A stretch of 64,000 bases of DNA from an uncultured Methanoregula sp. (GTDB taxonomy: Archaea; Halobacteriota; Methanomicrobia; Methanomicrobiales; Methanospirillaceae), in NCBI RefSeq assembly GCF_963677065.1, contig NZ_OY781872.1, forward strand, positions 124,001 through 188,000, written 5' to 3'. This document shows, piece by piece, positions 35,056 to 44,477 of the stretch. The position numbers and the translations under genes were made by a program. Under the pieces are notes generated by a model. The model did no database searches. It was not told the DNA's origin and saw only the letters and a list, made by a program, of their open reading frames with translations. Within the stretch, counting starts at the first letter, position 1. Each line of letters opens with the position of its first letter.

Positions 35056-36048
35056 ATGGGCGGCAGGGGACGCGGCAGCGCGATTCTGGATCCATCCGGC
35101 GCAGGACATGATTATCCCGGGCATTCCGAGTGCGCATCCCGCCTGGCCCTGGCCTGTTCGGGCATTCCTCCGGACACTCCCCGGTATGAGGCAGAACCTG
35201 CAACCCTGGACGATATTCTCCGGGTGCATGACCCCGGCTATGCCGGATGGATCAGGGAGCGGTGCAGGTCCATCACTCGCCCGTGGCACATCGATGCCGA
35301 CACCTACATCACGCCCCGGTCCTACGAGATCGCCCTGAATGCTGCCGGGGCCGCGATCCAGGCCGTGGAACGATCCCTCCGGGGAGAACACTGCTTTGCG
35401 CTCGTGCGCCCGCCCGGCCATCATGCCGAGCATAACCGGGCCATGGGATTCTGCCTGTTTGACAATATTGCGATAGCCGCAGCGTATGCGCTGACCCGGG
35501 TCTCACGGGTTGCCATCGTGGACTGGGATGTCCACCACGGGAACGGGACCCAGCACGCGTTTTACGGTACGGATCGCGTGCTCTTCTGCTCGGTTCACCA
35601 GGAGTTCCTCTTTCCCTATTCCGGCAGTCCTTCGGAGACCGGGATCGGCGCCGGCGCCGGGTTCACCATCAATGCACCGCTCCCGGCGGGATCCGCGATT
35701 GCCGATTATGCCGCAGTGTTCAGGGAGATCTTCCTCCCCGCAATCGAACGGTTCCGGCCGGAAGCCATTCTGGTCTCGGCGGGGCAGGACATTCTCTCCG
35801 ACGATCCGCTCGGCGGCATGGAGATCCGGCCGGAGGATCTCCGGGTCCTCACGTCACTGGTGAAATCTGCGGGCGATTGTTCCCTGGCGTTCGTGCTGGA
35901 AGGAGGATACGGGCCGTCCCACGGCCGGGCGATCTCCTGCATCTTTGCAGCCCTTGCCGGCGATGAGCCACCACGAACGATTCCTGAACCATCCGGTCTG
36001 ATGAGAAGTTATATCGGCCGGCTGAAAACCCTGCACCGGATCGGTTGA
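35056..36048 (+). CDS. Histone deacetylase superfamily protein
   Basis: 330 residues, HDAC/acetoin-utilisation/acetylpolyamine fold. RPPGHHAEHN (His122/His123), VDWDVHHGNGT (zinc ligands Asp158, His160) and SAGQDILSDDPLG (zinc ligand Asp245), followed by LEGGYG with the catalytic Tyr. The usual SAGFDAH reads SAGQDIL here, a pocket change. Could deacetylate proteins, polyamines or small molecules. The archaeal histone of this window lies 5 kb away, so chromatin is not implied by synteny. Confidence 0.88.
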   Translation: MGGRGRGSAILDPSGAGHDYPGHSECASRLALACSGIPPDTPRYEAEPATLDDILRVHDPGYAGWIRERCRSITRPWHIDADTYITPRSYEIALNAAGAAIQAVERSLRGEHCFALVRPPGHHAEHNRAMGFCLFDNIAIAAAYALTRVSRVAIVDWDVHHGNGTQHAFYGTDRVLFCSVHQEFLFPYSGSPSETGIGAGAGFTINAPLPAGSAIADYAAVFREIFLPAIERFRPEAILVSAGQDILSDDPLGGMEIRPEDLRVLTSLVKSAGDCSLAFVLEGGYGPSHGRAISCIFAALAGDEPPRTIPEPSGLMRSYIGRLKTLHRIG

Positions 36049-36063
36049 CCTGCCTCATCCCCG

Positions 36064-36627
36064 CTATACGGAGGGACGGATCTCGATCTCTATTGTGCTG
36101 ATCTGCTGGTAGGTCTTCTTGAGCCGGAGGATAGGCCAGAGCTGATAGAGCAGCACGGTCACGGGTTCCCACATGGCGGCCCAGCCGATGATGAGCAGGG
36201 CATCGGCCAGCAACTGGGCGGCAAGATCGCTGCTGTACGTGAAGATCAGGAGCCGGGAAAAGAGGGCGATGGCAAGGAAGCCGAGGCCTATCAAGAGGGC
36301 GCTCCTGCCGAACCGGAACCGGGACCGGAACTGGAGGTCGGCATCGAGCATCTTGTACCGGAAATGGTTGTGGATGGCAGGTCCGATCTGCCGGGCATCC
36401 TCGTTTCCCGCAAGTTCCGGCGGCAGGAGAATGATGATCCGGAACCGGGTCTTGGCCGGGAAATCCTCGATGACATTTACGATATACTGCTCGGCCGCGC
36501 TGTCGAGTTCCTTCTCGCGGAAAGGAGCCGGATCGAACGAGTTGAAGAGCTGGATGATCGACGAGAGCTTGATCTCGATGAGGATGGTGCCGTTCTCGTT
36601 TTTGTAGAGCGACTCGATCTCTTCCAT
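36064..36627 (-). CDS. Hypothetical membrane protein, two TM segments
   Basis: 187 residues. The N-terminal ~100 residues look soluble (IESLYKNENGTILIEIKLSS, FRIIILLPPELAG); then SALLIGLGFLAIALFSRLLI and LLADALLIIGWAAMWEPVTV form two membrane helices, and the C-terminus returns to the cytoplasm. No family recognised. Stands alone between the HDAC gene (convergent) and the HEAT protein. Confidence 0.55.
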   Translation of the reverse strand: MEEIESLYKNENGTILIEIKLSSIIQLFNSFDPAPFREKELDSAAEQYIVNVIEDFPAKTRFRIIILLPPELAGNEDARQIGPAIHNHFRYKMLDADLQFRSRFRFGRSALLIGLGFLAIALFSRLLIFTYSSDLAAQLLADALLIIGWAAMWEPVTVLLYQLWPILRLKKTYQQISTIEIEIRPSV

Positions 36628-36713
36628 GCCGGTTCTCCTGTATTATCGTTAAGTACGGGGTTTGATATCTTTCCTTTGATGCAGTCCGGGGATTCGCAGG
36701 TTCCGCGTCCGGA

Positions 36714-37076
36714 TCAGGGACCGGGGGACAGCCCGGCCTGCTGGATCGATTCAAGGGCTTCCCTGATTATCTCCTGCGCATCCTCGTTCTCCATGCGGTA
36801 TAGCCGCCGTAGGGGAGCGACTGCACCCGGGTCGCCGATCCGCCCGAGCGCCCAGGCTGCCTTGAGCCGGACCCGGGCATCATCGTCCCAGAGGGTATCG
36901 ATGAGCGGGGCAACTGCTTCCGGGCTCCCGATCCTCCCTAAAGTTTCTGCCGCTCTCCACCGGGTCTGTTCATCGTCATCGGACAGGAGCCCGACAAAAT
37001 GTGCTATGCGCCCGGGCGAAAAAGCCGATCCGGGCCCGTCATCGCCATCTTCAGGATCTTCACCCGGCATTTCCAT
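36714..37076 (-). CDS. HEAT-repeat protein
   Basis: 120 residues with two to three PBS-lyase-type HEAT repeats: TRWRAAETLGRIGSPEAVAP, RVRLKAAWALGRIGDPGAVA and EDAQEIIREALESIQ. Small alpha-solenoid scaffold, partner unknown. An acidic N-terminus (EDPEDGDDG) precedes the repeats. Confidence 0.8.
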   Translation of the reverse strand: MEMPGEDPEDGDDGPGSAFSPGRIAHFVGLLSDDDEQTRWRAAETLGRIGSPEAVAPLIDTLWDDDARVRLKAAWALGRIGDPGAVAPLRRLYRMENEDAQEIIREALESIQQAGLSPGP

Positions 37077-37132
37077 GGTGTACCGGGCAATCTCCCGTTA
37101 AAAAAAAGTATCTGAACAGGAACACAAAAAAA

Positions 37133-37657
37133 TTATTCCCGGTCCTTGACATACAGGATACCTGCCGGTTCCTTGTAGTCGGTTTTGATGACGATGGTGT
37201 TGGAGACCCGGTTGCAGACCCGGAGTTTGGTCTCGGGCATGGCAAACCACCCGATGAGGCAGTCGAGGATGAGGATGGGAACAAAAGTTTTCCCGAAACT
37301 TTCAATAGCTGCCTTCCAGTAATTGGTCTTTGTCCCGTCCCGGTTGACCACTTTTAAGTTCATCACCATCTTGCCGATCGACTGGCCCCTGAACCCTTCC
37401 ATGGCGGTCCAGTACAGGAAGAAGAAGATCGTCTGGAAACCAACAGCGAACGGATCCCAGTGGGGAATATCCCAGTAAAAGGGAAGGACCCAGACGGGTT
37501 CGAGAAGCCCGTGAACGATATTCAAAAAGAGGGTGACAAGGATGATATCGATAAGCCATGCCCAGAATCGTGAGCTCCATTTTGCCAGGTAGAGGGTCTT
37601 TTCCGGGGGGGCCGGGCTGATACAGACCGGCTCGGTTATCTGAGGTTCATCTGCCAT
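37133..37657 (-). CDS. RDD family membrane protein
   Basis: 174 residues with three to four hydrophobic segments: RFWAWLIDIILVTLFLNIV, AVGFQTIFFFLYWTAMEGF and SFGKTFVPILILDCLIGWF. The pattern RFxAWLID at TM1, GQSIGKMVMNLKVVNRDG between TM2 and TM3, matches the RDD domain. Proposed role: transport or envelope function, unproven. Confidence 0.8.
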   Translation of the reverse strand: MADEPQITEPVCISPAPPEKTLYLAKWSSRFWAWLIDIILVTLFLNIVHGLLEPVWVLPFYWDIPHWDPFAVGFQTIFFFLYWTAMEGFRGQSIGKMVMNLKVVNRDGTKTNYWKAAIESFGKTFVPILILDCLIGWFAMPETKLRVCNRVSNTIVIKTDYKEPAGILYVKDRE

Positions 37658-37815
37658 AAGTGTAAGCTGTATATGCCGCAGAAGGGAATGAAGGTTACGA
37701 ACCCGGATGAACGGCCAGCCATACGTTTTCTGCCGGATCCACCGCAGCCTGACAAACTTATTTGGCCCACAAAGAGCAATGTAAGAAAAACGATGCAGAG
37801 TCCAAGGAGATTCCC

Positions 37816-39060
37816 ATGACAGATGCAGTGATAACCGAGCATACAGGCACGAGGCATGGAAGCATTGTCCGGTATTATCAGTACGGGAACGGCGGCATCC
37901 GCGTACTGGATGACAAGAAAACGCTCCGGCGCCTGTACTTCTTCGATCATGCCTCCAATATGATGACCGAGAACGATCCTGTCCGGAAGGATAAGATCCT
38001 GAGGCGTTTTGTCTTTGACCCCTACGGGATGCTGGAAGAGACGTTCTCGTTCGGCGAACGGCCCCGCACGTTCCGGTACGAGCAGGGGGCGTCCCGGATC
38101 GCAGTCCGGGAAGGCGGCGATTACGGCGCAGTCGGGAAGACGTTCACGTTCGAGGAGAGCGGCGTGTCGGAGACCGGCTGGGGACGGAACGGGGAGATCG
38201 AACGGGTCTTTATTTTCGAGCCCGGGAATGATACCATTGTCGAGCGGGCCGGGGGCTGGTTCGGGGATATCGACCGGACCATCGTGTTTGATGGGATCGG
38301 TGCATCGGTCTTCCGGGATCCGGAATCCTTTCTCCAGTTCCTGATGTTCACCGAATGGCATCCCCAGGAAGTTGCGGATACGATCGAACGGGCCGCAGCA
38401 GAGATCCGGCGCGGCGGCAATGTCGTGCCCCCGGTTCCCAGGAGCCGGTATGCCTATACCGGGGAGCGAAGGGCCGATTCGGATCCGGGAATGGCCGGGG
38501 GGAGGACGCCTGCCTCGCGCATGCCGGTGCAGGAGACCCGGCAACCGGCCCGGAGCTCCCGGGGAGGGAATGCGGATTCCGGTATCGATTTTATTCCCGA
38601 TGCGGATACACCGGCCCAGGCTGCCCCCCGGGGTCAGCCGTCCCGGCGGAGCGAGAGCATCCCGGTCAGTGAAAGCCGGCAGCAGCGCGAGCGCGATGTC
38701 CAGGACCGGTACACGAATGTGAGAAGCGATGAGATCGCGCTCCAGGAACGGTTCGAGCGGGCACGCGGCGAGCGGGGCGAGTTGTCGATGGGAAAGAGTG
38801 TGGAGATCCCGATCGCAGACCGGTTCGAGCATGCCAGGTCGGGCCGCGAACCATTGTCCAAGGGACGGAGCGTCGAGATTCCCCTGGAAGAACGGTTCGG
38901 CAGCTCACGGGAGGACAAGGAACCGCTCTCCCGGGGGAAGAGTGTCGATATTCCGCTCGAGGAGCGGTTCGAGAACGCCCGCAGCGACCGGAAGAAACTC
39001 TCCCAGGGAAGGAGCGCGGAGATCCCGTACGATGAGAGACGGGGCGGGAGAGAGCGCTGA
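37816..39060 (+). CDS. Beta-repeat protein with C-terminal 24-residue tandem repeats
   Basis: 414 residues; ATG 37816 has AAGGAGA 5 bases upstream. Residues ~10-190 are repeating beta-hairpin units reminiscent of YD/RHS beta-wraps (RRLYFFDHASNMM, RRFVFDPYGMLEETFSF, KTFTFEESGVSETGW, RVFIFEPGNDTIVERAGG). A polar linker (190-300) follows. The last ~110 residues are four tandem copies of a ~24-residue unit with consensus (I)(P)LEERFExARSxRExLSxGKSVEIP. No signal peptide or membrane helix. Unrecognised; possibly a scaffold protein whose C-terminal repeats bind several copies of one partner. Confidence 0.65.
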   Translation: MTDAVITEHTGTRHGSIVRYYQYGNGGIRVLDDKKTLRRLYFFDHASNMMTENDPVRKDKILRRFVFDPYGMLEETFSFGERPRTFRYEQGASRIAVREGGDYGAVGKTFTFEESGVSETGWGRNGEIERVFIFEPGNDTIVERAGGWFGDIDRTIVFDGIGASVFRDPESFLQFLMFTEWHPQEVADTIERAAAEIRRGGNVVPPVPRSRYAYTGERRADSDPGMAGGRTPASRMPVQETRQPARSSRGGNADSGIDFIPDADTPAQAAPRGQPSRRSESIPVSESRQQRERDVQDRYTNVRSDEIALQERFERARGERGELSMGKSVEIPIADRFEHARSGREPLSKGRSVEIPLEERFGSSREDKEPLSRGKSVDIPLEERFENARSDRKKLSQGRSAEIPYDERRGGRER

Positions 39061-39076
39061 TCCACCCGTTACCGGA

Positions 39077-39084
39077 TTTTTTTT
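39077..39084 (+). terminator. Poly-T after tandem-repeat gene
   Basis: T8 starting 16 bases after the stop codon, a likely archaeal terminator. The palindromic element at 39113 follows. Confidence 0.4.
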
Positions 39085-39112
39085 GCTCTGTGAAAAATAT
39101 TAAAAATTCCTG

Positions 39113-39262
39113 ACGCCCCGCGGGATTCGCCCCGCCGCCAGGGAATCATTCGTTGCGATGTTGGGGTATTACCTGTACATAATCCCGTACGAATTTTTTT
39201 ATCGCCGGGAAATACCAACGCATCGCAACGCGTCACTCTCCCCACGCAACGAGCGGGGCCCG
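39113..39262. repeat. Palindromic element 1
   Basis: Arms 39151-39170 (CGTTGCGATGTTGGGGTATT) and 39211-39230 (AATACCAACGCATCGCAACG) pair with a small internal loop; the ends GCCCC (39115) and GGGGC (39255) add outer pairing. Lies between convergent genes. Related in layout and sequence to 47117-47258. Could be a non-autonomous repeat, a bidirectional terminator or an RNA. Confidence 0.5.
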
Positions 39263-39268
39263 TGCTTT

Positions 39269-39451
39269 TCAGTCACAGCGGAGCTTCCCGCTGTTCCCGA
39301 TGTCCTCGGGATCGAGTTCTTCGATAAGAATGGTGATGAGATCGGGATTTACACCGGTTGTATTGACCAGTGTGTCCGTGAATTCTTTTACGATCCGGCG
39401 CTTCTGCTCGCGGGTCAGTCCCTTCTTCTGTTTGAGAATGATGATTGGCAT
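39269..39451 (-). CDS. 4-oxalocrotonate tautomerase family protein
   Basis: 60 residues, normal for the family. Starts M-P with the catalytic Pro2 (MPIIILKQKKGLTREQKRRI), then DTLVNTTGVNPDLITILIEE. Tautomerase or trimeric isomerase; substrate unknown. ATG 39451 is preceded by GGAGGTTACC; the longer upstream frame is spacer. Shares the strand and direction of the TetR gene just upstream. Confidence 0.85.
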   Translation of the reverse strand: MPIIILKQKKGLTREQKRRIVKEFTDTLVNTTGVNPDLITILIEELDPEDIGNSGKLRCD

Positions 39452-39488
39452 TTGGTAACCTCCCGGTACTATTCCCGTATCACGTATT

Positions 39489-40232
39489 TCACGGTTTTCC
39501 GGCAGCGGATTTTGGTTCCGGAGTCCGGCGGGTAGCCGGATCCGTGGAGAGAAAAGGTGATGACAGGTCCGCTCTCCCATCACCGGGTGAGGGGGATGGA
39601 GCATTCCCGGTCGAGAGTGCAGGCATGATGAACCGGAAAAATTCAGATGAGAACTGCTCGTAGCTGAACCCTTCCGCCTCGATCACCTGCTTCCACTTGT
39701 CCTCCATGGACAGGATGCCCATGAAGGAGATCATCAGGTACATCGAGACGAGCCACGGGTCGAGATCGGCCCGGATCGTGCCGTCCTCGATGCCTTCCCG
39801 GACCGCATCCCGCAGGATCAGCCGGCAGGTGCCGTACCCTTTGCCGATCTCAGCGGTACACGGGTTCTCTTTGGAAAACCGTTCGGTCCCGTAAAACTTG
39901 ATCAGCCGCAGGTAATCCGGGTGTTCCTGCGAAAACCGAAAATAGGCCCGACCCAGCAGGGCTACCTTGACAATACCCGGAACCTGTTCTTTCATACATT
40001 CCCGGTATTTTTCCTCCAGGATCCGGATGCCCCGGAGCACGACCGCAGCGAAGAGCGCCTCCTTGTTCTCAAAATAGAGATAGAGGGTGGCCTTGTTCAG
40101 CTCGACCTCGTGGGCGATCCCGTCCATGGAGACCGCGTCGTACCCCCGGGAGAAGAAGAGGCGCTCTGCGGTATCGAGGATCTCTTTTCTCCGCTGCTCC
40201 TTCTCCCGGATCTTTCTTTCAGATATGCCCAT
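39489..40232 (-). CDS. TetR family regulator
   Basis: 247 residues. DNA-binding head REKEQRRKEILDTAERLFFS, GYDAVSMDGIAHEVELNKA, then TLYLYFENKEALFAAVV. The C-terminal ~35 residues are Pro/Ser-rich and probably disordered. An operator-like GGTTGTACAATAACC lies 25 bases before its ATG, and two related sites lie before the Fe-S flavoprotein gene at 40353. Likely a repressor of itself and that gene. Confidence 0.85.
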   Translation of the reverse strand: MGISERKIREKEQRRKEILDTAERLFFSRGYDAVSMDGIAHEVELNKATLYLYFENKEALFAAVVLRGIRILEEKYRECMKEQVPGIVKVALLGRAYFRFSQEHPDYLRLIKFYGTERFSKENPCTAEIGKGYGTCRLILRDAVREGIEDGTIRADLDPWLVSMYLMISFMGILSMEDKWKQVIEAEGFSYEQFSSEFFRFIMPALSTGNAPSPSPGDGRADLSSPFLSTDPATRRTPEPKSAAGKP

Positions 40233-40256
40233 CCCATCACCCGGCCGGTAACCTTT

Positions 40257-40271
40257 GGTTGTACAATAACC
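40257..40271 (-). promoter_or_regulatory. Predicted TetR operator, site 1
   Basis: GGTTGTACAATAACC, arms GGTT(G)/(T)AACC around TACAA, 25 bases upstream of the TetR ATG. Matches the sites at 41300 and 41318. A further palindrome GGTAACC lies at 40247-40253. Confidence 0.55.
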
Positions 40272-40352
40272 GGGAGTTGCCGGGATTAAAGGATTTGGCC
40301 CGCACTGCCCGGTCTTCTCTCATAGAGTTCCGCATCTTTGCCGTTGACAACA

Positions 40353-41177
40353 TTATAAGAAGAATTCCGGCTCCTTCCGCTCGTTATACAACGTATTCAG
40401 GCGCAGCGACGCGTCCCTGACCAGGCCGGGTTTTATCGATCTCGCATGACTGGGACAGTGCCGGATACAGGCGCAGCACGTGATACATCGTTCCGTCTCG
40501 ATCGCCCTGCTGTTCTCGGGATCGATAGCCCCGACCGGGCATCCCTCTGCACAGATCCCGCACCGGGTGCACGCATCGCTGATCGCAATAAAATCAACAT
40601 TCCAGAATGCCGTACCTCTCCGGTAAGGATGACACGGCTCCTGCCGGTAGGGATGGCAGCCGGGGATTTTTACTTCAGGAATCCGGTCAGCGGATGCAAC
40701 CAGCCGAAGTTTTTCTGCAATTTTCTGCCCGAACAATGCTGCAGATTCCAGGTCACCGGCATCCGGACGGCCCGTGGCTGTCGGTGTTTCGGCAGTGGAG
40801 AAGGAGTGCTCCCCGATGAACACTGCACCGGCGACCGGCCTGCACCCGCACCGGGTCAGGATGTCCGCAAGTTCGAGCAGGGCGTCTTCGTACGCACGAT
40901 TGCCATAGACGGCAACGCAGACCGCGGGTGTATTCTCTGCCTGTATCGTATGCAGCCATTCGCCTGCAAGGGCCGGCACTCTTCCCATATACACCGGCAC
41001 GCCGACAATGAGCAGGTCGTTGTCCGATGTCTGTAATGACTGATTTCTCGCGCCCGGCCGGGTGATATCCAGCTCTTCCACAGTGCCGGGATTCATTCCG
41101 CGTGCGATTCCCCGGACCACCGCTTTCGTTGTTCCCGTTGGTGAGAAATATACAAGTTTCACTGTCTGTATTTCCAT
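40353..41177 (-). CDS. Flavodoxin-like protein with C-terminal 4Fe-4S motifs (EFR1 type)
   Basis: 274 residues. The N-terminal flavodoxin fold has VYFSPTGTTKAVVRGIARGM (FMN phosphate loop), LIVGVPVYMGRVPALAGEWL and VAVYGNRAYEDALLELAD. The C-terminal ferredoxin part has CTRCGICAEGCPVGAID and CITCCACIRHCPSHA. Known as the EFR1 family, thought to move electrons or to repair reactive species. GAGGAAA precedes the ATG at 41177. Two tandem operator-like palindromes lie 120-155 bases upstream. Confidence 0.88.
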   Translation of the reverse strand: MEIQTVKLVYFSPTGTTKAVVRGIARGMNPGTVEELDITRPGARNQSLQTSDNDLLIVGVPVYMGRVPALAGEWLHTIQAENTPAVCVAVYGNRAYEDALLELADILTRCGCRPVAGAVFIGEHSFSTAETPTATGRPDAGDLESAALFGQKIAEKLRLVASADRIPEVKIPGCHPYRQEPCHPYRRGTAFWNVDFIAISDACTRCGICAEGCPVGAIDPENSRAIETERCITCCACIRHCPSHARSIKPGLVRDASLRLNTLYNERKEPEFFL

Positions 41178-41299
41178 GAAATTTCCTCAAGCAAGATTGT
41201 GTAAATCGTTTACCGGGGATTACCCTGGATCAGTTCCCCTTTGCCGGTCCCATGAATAACCGGGTTATCCACCGGGCTCACAATACAATTATTACTTCT

Positions 41300-41332
41300 G
41301 GTTAAATTATAACTATCGGTTATTTTGTAACC
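41300..41332 (-). promoter_or_regulatory. Two tandem TetR-type operators (sites 2 and 3)
   Basis: GGTTAAATTATAACT (41300-41314) and GGTTATTTTGTAACC (41318-41332), 18 bases apart. Consensus with site 1: GGTTA-N5-TAACC. They are upstream of the flavodoxin/Fe-S gene and match the site before the TetR gene. Confidence 0.55.
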
Positions 41333-41824
41333 AACAGTATCAATCGCAGGCACTTTTGTAGACATACCCTTCGGATTCCGGATCGTTTCAAATCCCGGTC
41401 CAGACGAATCCTGGCCATACGCGGGCCCTGTTTCCCCTTTTTGAGCGAACAGGATGGAACAGTTCCCGAACACAGGGGTGGGTTTTTTCGGGTTCTGATG
41501 GTTTTCACACCGGGGGAGGAGAGGTCATATACAGCCATGTACCCGCAAAGAGGGAGGGTCCGGGTATTCCAATTCTCTCATATGCCCAGGACAATCGCCT
41601 TATTCTCATATTCCTTGGGGTCATACTGCAGGATCGTCAAACATCTGTCTCAAAGGAGAACGAGAAAAATCCAGGATAATGAGCGCACCGATTAATGTTA
41701 CTAATTCTGGATTATTGTAATTCGGTTCGGGGCTCGAAAAACACACATGTTTTCATTGAAACGGGAGCGGAATGGTGGCCATTACGTATATGATGCAAAT
41801 ATTTTCTGAATAAAAAAGAAAAAA
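41333..41824. other. Spacer, no supported gene
   Basis: About 490 bases after the operator sites with no complete gene. A coding-like relic is listed at 41578-41649. AT-rich sequence 41695-41824 includes likely downstream elements of thrS (minus strand). Confidence 0.4.
41578..41649 (-). pseudogene. C-terminal relic of an unidentified protein
   Basis: On the minus strand a frame reads DRCLTILQYDPKEYENKAIV then LGI and TGA at 41578-41580, with a TGA directly upstream at 41650-41652. Composition is protein-like but it is only 23 codons. Likely the end of a decayed or frameshifted gene; family unknown. Confidence 0.25.
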
Positions 41825-43660
41825 TCAGATATACCGGGCTTTCATGGAAAGCTTCCGGGGAGTATAGAGCGGGCGGAACGGTTTTCCTTCCGTATCCTTC
41901 TGAACAGCGGCTATCAGGGCCTCGGCAGTCATCTGCTCCTTGAACGGCTTGTTCGGCTGCGACTTCTTCCGGATCGTAACGGTCAGGTTCTTGGACGCGA
42001 CTTCCTCATCGCCGACAACGATCACGTAGGGGACCCAGTCCATGCCGGCTTCCCTTACTTTCTTTCCAACGCTCTCCTCGCGGTCATCCACATCGCACCG
42101 GATCTTTGCAGCATTTATCTGGTTGCAGACTTCAGCTGCAAATGCACCGTGCCTTTCGGCAACGGGCACGACCCGCACCTGTATGGGCGAGAGCCACGTG
42201 GGGAGGGCGGGGACCGGCTGGGTTGAGATGTTCTCGAGAATTGCGCACATCACGCGCTCGACACTGCCCGTTGGCGAGCAGTGGAGGATTGGCGGGTGGA
42301 CGGGGGTGCCGTCTTCCTTGTGGTACTTGATGTTGAACCGGGTCGAGGACTCGACATCGATCTGGACGGTCGGGTTCTCGATCGGGCGGAGCTGGCCGTC
42401 GATGGCGGCGAGGTCGATCTTGGCAACCCAGTAGTGGACCCGGTCGGAGAGGATCTCGATGAGCATCGGGCAGTCGGATTCCTTCACGATCTTCTTGACC
42501 CAGGCCTCGTGCTCGGCATAGAACGCCTTCGTGCACCGGAATGCGGCAACGAGTTTGGTCTCGAAGTCCCGGCCGGTCTGCCAGCCCATGGCAAGCTGCT
42601 CCTCGAAGCACTTGAGGGCCTGCGGCATGTCAAGGCAGAGCGAGTGCATATCGGGCATCGTGAAACACCGGAGACGCTTGAGCCCGATGACCTCGCCCTT
42701 CTGCTCGTGGCGGAAGGAGTAGGTCGAGAGCTCGTACATCTTCATCGGGAGGTGGTTGGGCGAGATGTGCATGTCCCGCATGATCGAGAACATGCCAAAG
42801 CAGGCCGCGAACCGGAGCATCATGTTCCGGTTGTTGGACTTGAAGCGGTACTGGCGCTCGCCGAACTTGTCGGCGTGCTCGAAGATCGCCTTGTCGCCAA
42901 GGTCGTACATGACCGGGGTCTCGACCGGGGTTCCGCCGTACTCGAGAACCATGCCGAGCACGTAGTCGCCGAGGAGGTCGCGGACGATCTTGCCCTTGGG
43001 CATCCAGCGGAGGCAGCCGACATCGCTTGCCGGCTCGTAGTCCACGAGCTCCTTTGAGCGCATCAGGTCGACATGGGCCGGGTCGCCGCCGACCGGGACC
43101 GCAACACCGAGCTCTTTCTTGACCAGGCAGCCGAACGGGGTGTCGTTAAGGAACTCCTTGTAGTCGTGCTGCTTCCCGTCGGGAGTGAGAACGAACCAGT
43201 CGTGGGTGACCTCTTTCTTCTCTTTCTTGACGGTTCCTTCCTCACCCGGGATGATGGTCTTCGAGAGTTCCGAGAGCGGGTGGCCCTTGCAGGAAAGTTT
43301 GAAGGACTTGTACCAGCCGAACGGCGCACGCTTGACCGCAAATCCCTCGGCCTCGAGGCCGGCCCTGAGGGCATTGAGGACGGTTACAGCAGTCTCGGGT
43401 GACGAGAGGTCGCTTGAGAGGTGGGCGTACGGGTAGATGACAATCTTTTTTACATTGACCTGCCCGGCGGTCTTGGTGATCTCCCCGATTCCCTGGAGGA
43501 CAACGCCCTCGAGGTCTTCCTCGTCGATCGATTCCACGGCGCAGAAAACAGTAAGTGCCTCTTCTTCCCTGTCGGAAAGAACCGAGCACTCCTCCGCCAT
43601 CTTCGTCTTCTTTTTAGCTTCGTATTCTATGTAATCTGAATGAATGAGAAGAAGTCGCAT
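41825..43660 (-). CDS. thrS: Threonyl-tRNA synthetase, archaeal type
   Basis: 611 residues. The N-terminal ~140 residues are the archaeal editing domain ([35 protein letters not shown]), related to D-aminoacyl-tRNA deacylase. The class II catalytic core follows with [40 protein letters not shown] (motif regions), [13 protein letters not shown] and [15 protein letters not shown]; the anticodon domain is at the C-terminus ([14 protein letters not shown]). Charges tRNA-Thr and removes serine. Start ATG 43660 matches the family N-terminus. Confidence 0.95.
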   Translation of the reverse strand: MRLLLIHSDYIEYEAKKKTKMAEECSVLSDREEEALTVFCAVESIDEEDLEGVVLQGIGEITKTAGQVNVKKIVIYPYAHLSSDLSSPETAVTVLNALRAGLEAEGFAVKRAPFGWYKSFKLSCKGHPLSELSKTIIPGEEGTVKKEKKEVTHDWFVLTPDGKQHDYKEFLNDTPFGCLVKKELGVAVPVGGDPAHVDLMRSKELVDYEPASDVGCLRWMPKGKIVRDLLGDYVLGMVLEYGGTPVETPVMYDLGDKAIFEHADKFGERQYRFKSNNRNMMLRFAACFGMFSIMRDMHISPNHLPMKMYELSTYSFRHEQKGEVIGLKRLRCFTMPDMHSLCLDMPQALKCFEEQLAMGWQTGRDFETKLVAAFRCTKAFYAEHEAWVKKIVKESDCPMLIEILSDRVHYWVAKIDLAAIDGQLRPIENPTVQIDVESSTRFNIKYHKEDGTPVHPPILHCSPTGSVERVMCAILENISTQPVPALPTWLSPIQVRVVPVAERHGAFAAEVCNQINAAKIRCDVDDREESVGKKVREAGMDWVPYVIVVGDEEVASKNLTVTIRKKSQPNKPFKEQMTAEALIAAVQKDTEGKPFRPLYTPRKLSMKARYI

Positions 43661-43759
43661 TAATTCATCTCCAATTGGATCTGATCATTGATCATAAATG
43701 GGATTTCTAGGTATAAATAGTGCTTAACCGGTGCAAATCCCCTGCCCCGTAAAAAAGTG

Positions 43760-44317
43760 TTAGTTCGTCTTTTTATTCCCATGGTACCGCGAGAGGGTGG
43801 CCTGCCGCTGGTCGAGGTATTTTGCATCGCATTTCTTGTCATAGGGAATCTCGGCCCGCTCGGTTGTGTAAAAAACCAGCTGGCCGATCGGCATGCCGGC
43901 ATAGACTTTGACCGGCCTCGCGTTGACGTTTGCCATCTCCAGCGTAATGGTTCCCCGGAACCCGGCGTCGATCCACCCGCCGGTCTGGTGGAGCGTGACC
44001 CCGAGCCGTGCAATGCTGGACTTTCCTTCAATCGTGGCAACGATGTTGTCGGGAAGGCCGATGCATTCCAGGGTCTCTGCGAGGATGAACTGTCCCGGGT
44101 GGAGGATGAACGAGTCTGCATGGATCTCTTCCACATCCGCAGTAACCGAATCTTTTGTAAAAGGATCGATGACCTCTTTTCCGGGTTTGTACCAGACAAA
44201 ATGGTTGCCGAGGCGTATGTCCAGCGAGTTGGGCTGGATGAGTTTCGGATCGTACGGATCGATTTTGATATGACCCCTCCCGATGCGATCGAGTATCTGC
44301 CAGTCAACAAGAATCAT
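43760..44317 (-). CDS. dcd: dCTP deaminase
   Basis: 185 residues. [58 protein letters not shown] and [15 protein letters not shown] are conserved for dCTP deaminase/dUTPase trimeric enzymes. Makes dUMP or dUTP precursors for thymidylate. I start at ATG 44317; an upstream in-frame ATG (44338) is not conserved. A short sequence like this gene's 5' end recurs at 47293-47334. Confidence 0.92.
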   Translation of the reverse strand: MILVDWQILDRIGRGHIKIDPYDPKLIQPNSLDIRLGNHFVWYKPGKEVIDPFTKDSVTADVEEIHADSFILHPGQFILAETLECIGLPDNIVATIEGKSSIARLGVTLHQTGGWIDAGFRGTITLEMANVNARPVKVYAGMPIGQLVFYTTERAEIPYDKKCDAKYLDQRQATLSRYHGNKKTN

Positions 44318-44408
44318 GGAAACAGTATGAGCGGTCATCGGTCTTTAGCGCTTCTGACAGTGCAATCAAATCTGGCGGTTATTTAACCAATAAACGTTTG
44401 ATTCCAGC

Positions 44409-44420
44409 TATATTTATATA
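44409..44420 (+). promoter_or_regulatory. TATA box of the archaellin gene
   Basis: TATATTTATATA, 58-69 bases before the ATG at 44478; a Shine-Dalgarno-like GAGGGG lies at 44465-44470. Confidence 0.5.
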
Positions 44421-44477
44421 AAAACATTTAAGAGATTCCAGAAAAAATATTTAACATTCGTCCAGAGGGGTCCGTTT

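Noticed and set aside
39445..39663. Plus-strand 72-codon frame near the tautomerase
   Set aside because: Antisense to the tautomerase promoter and TetR tail; no evidence of coding.
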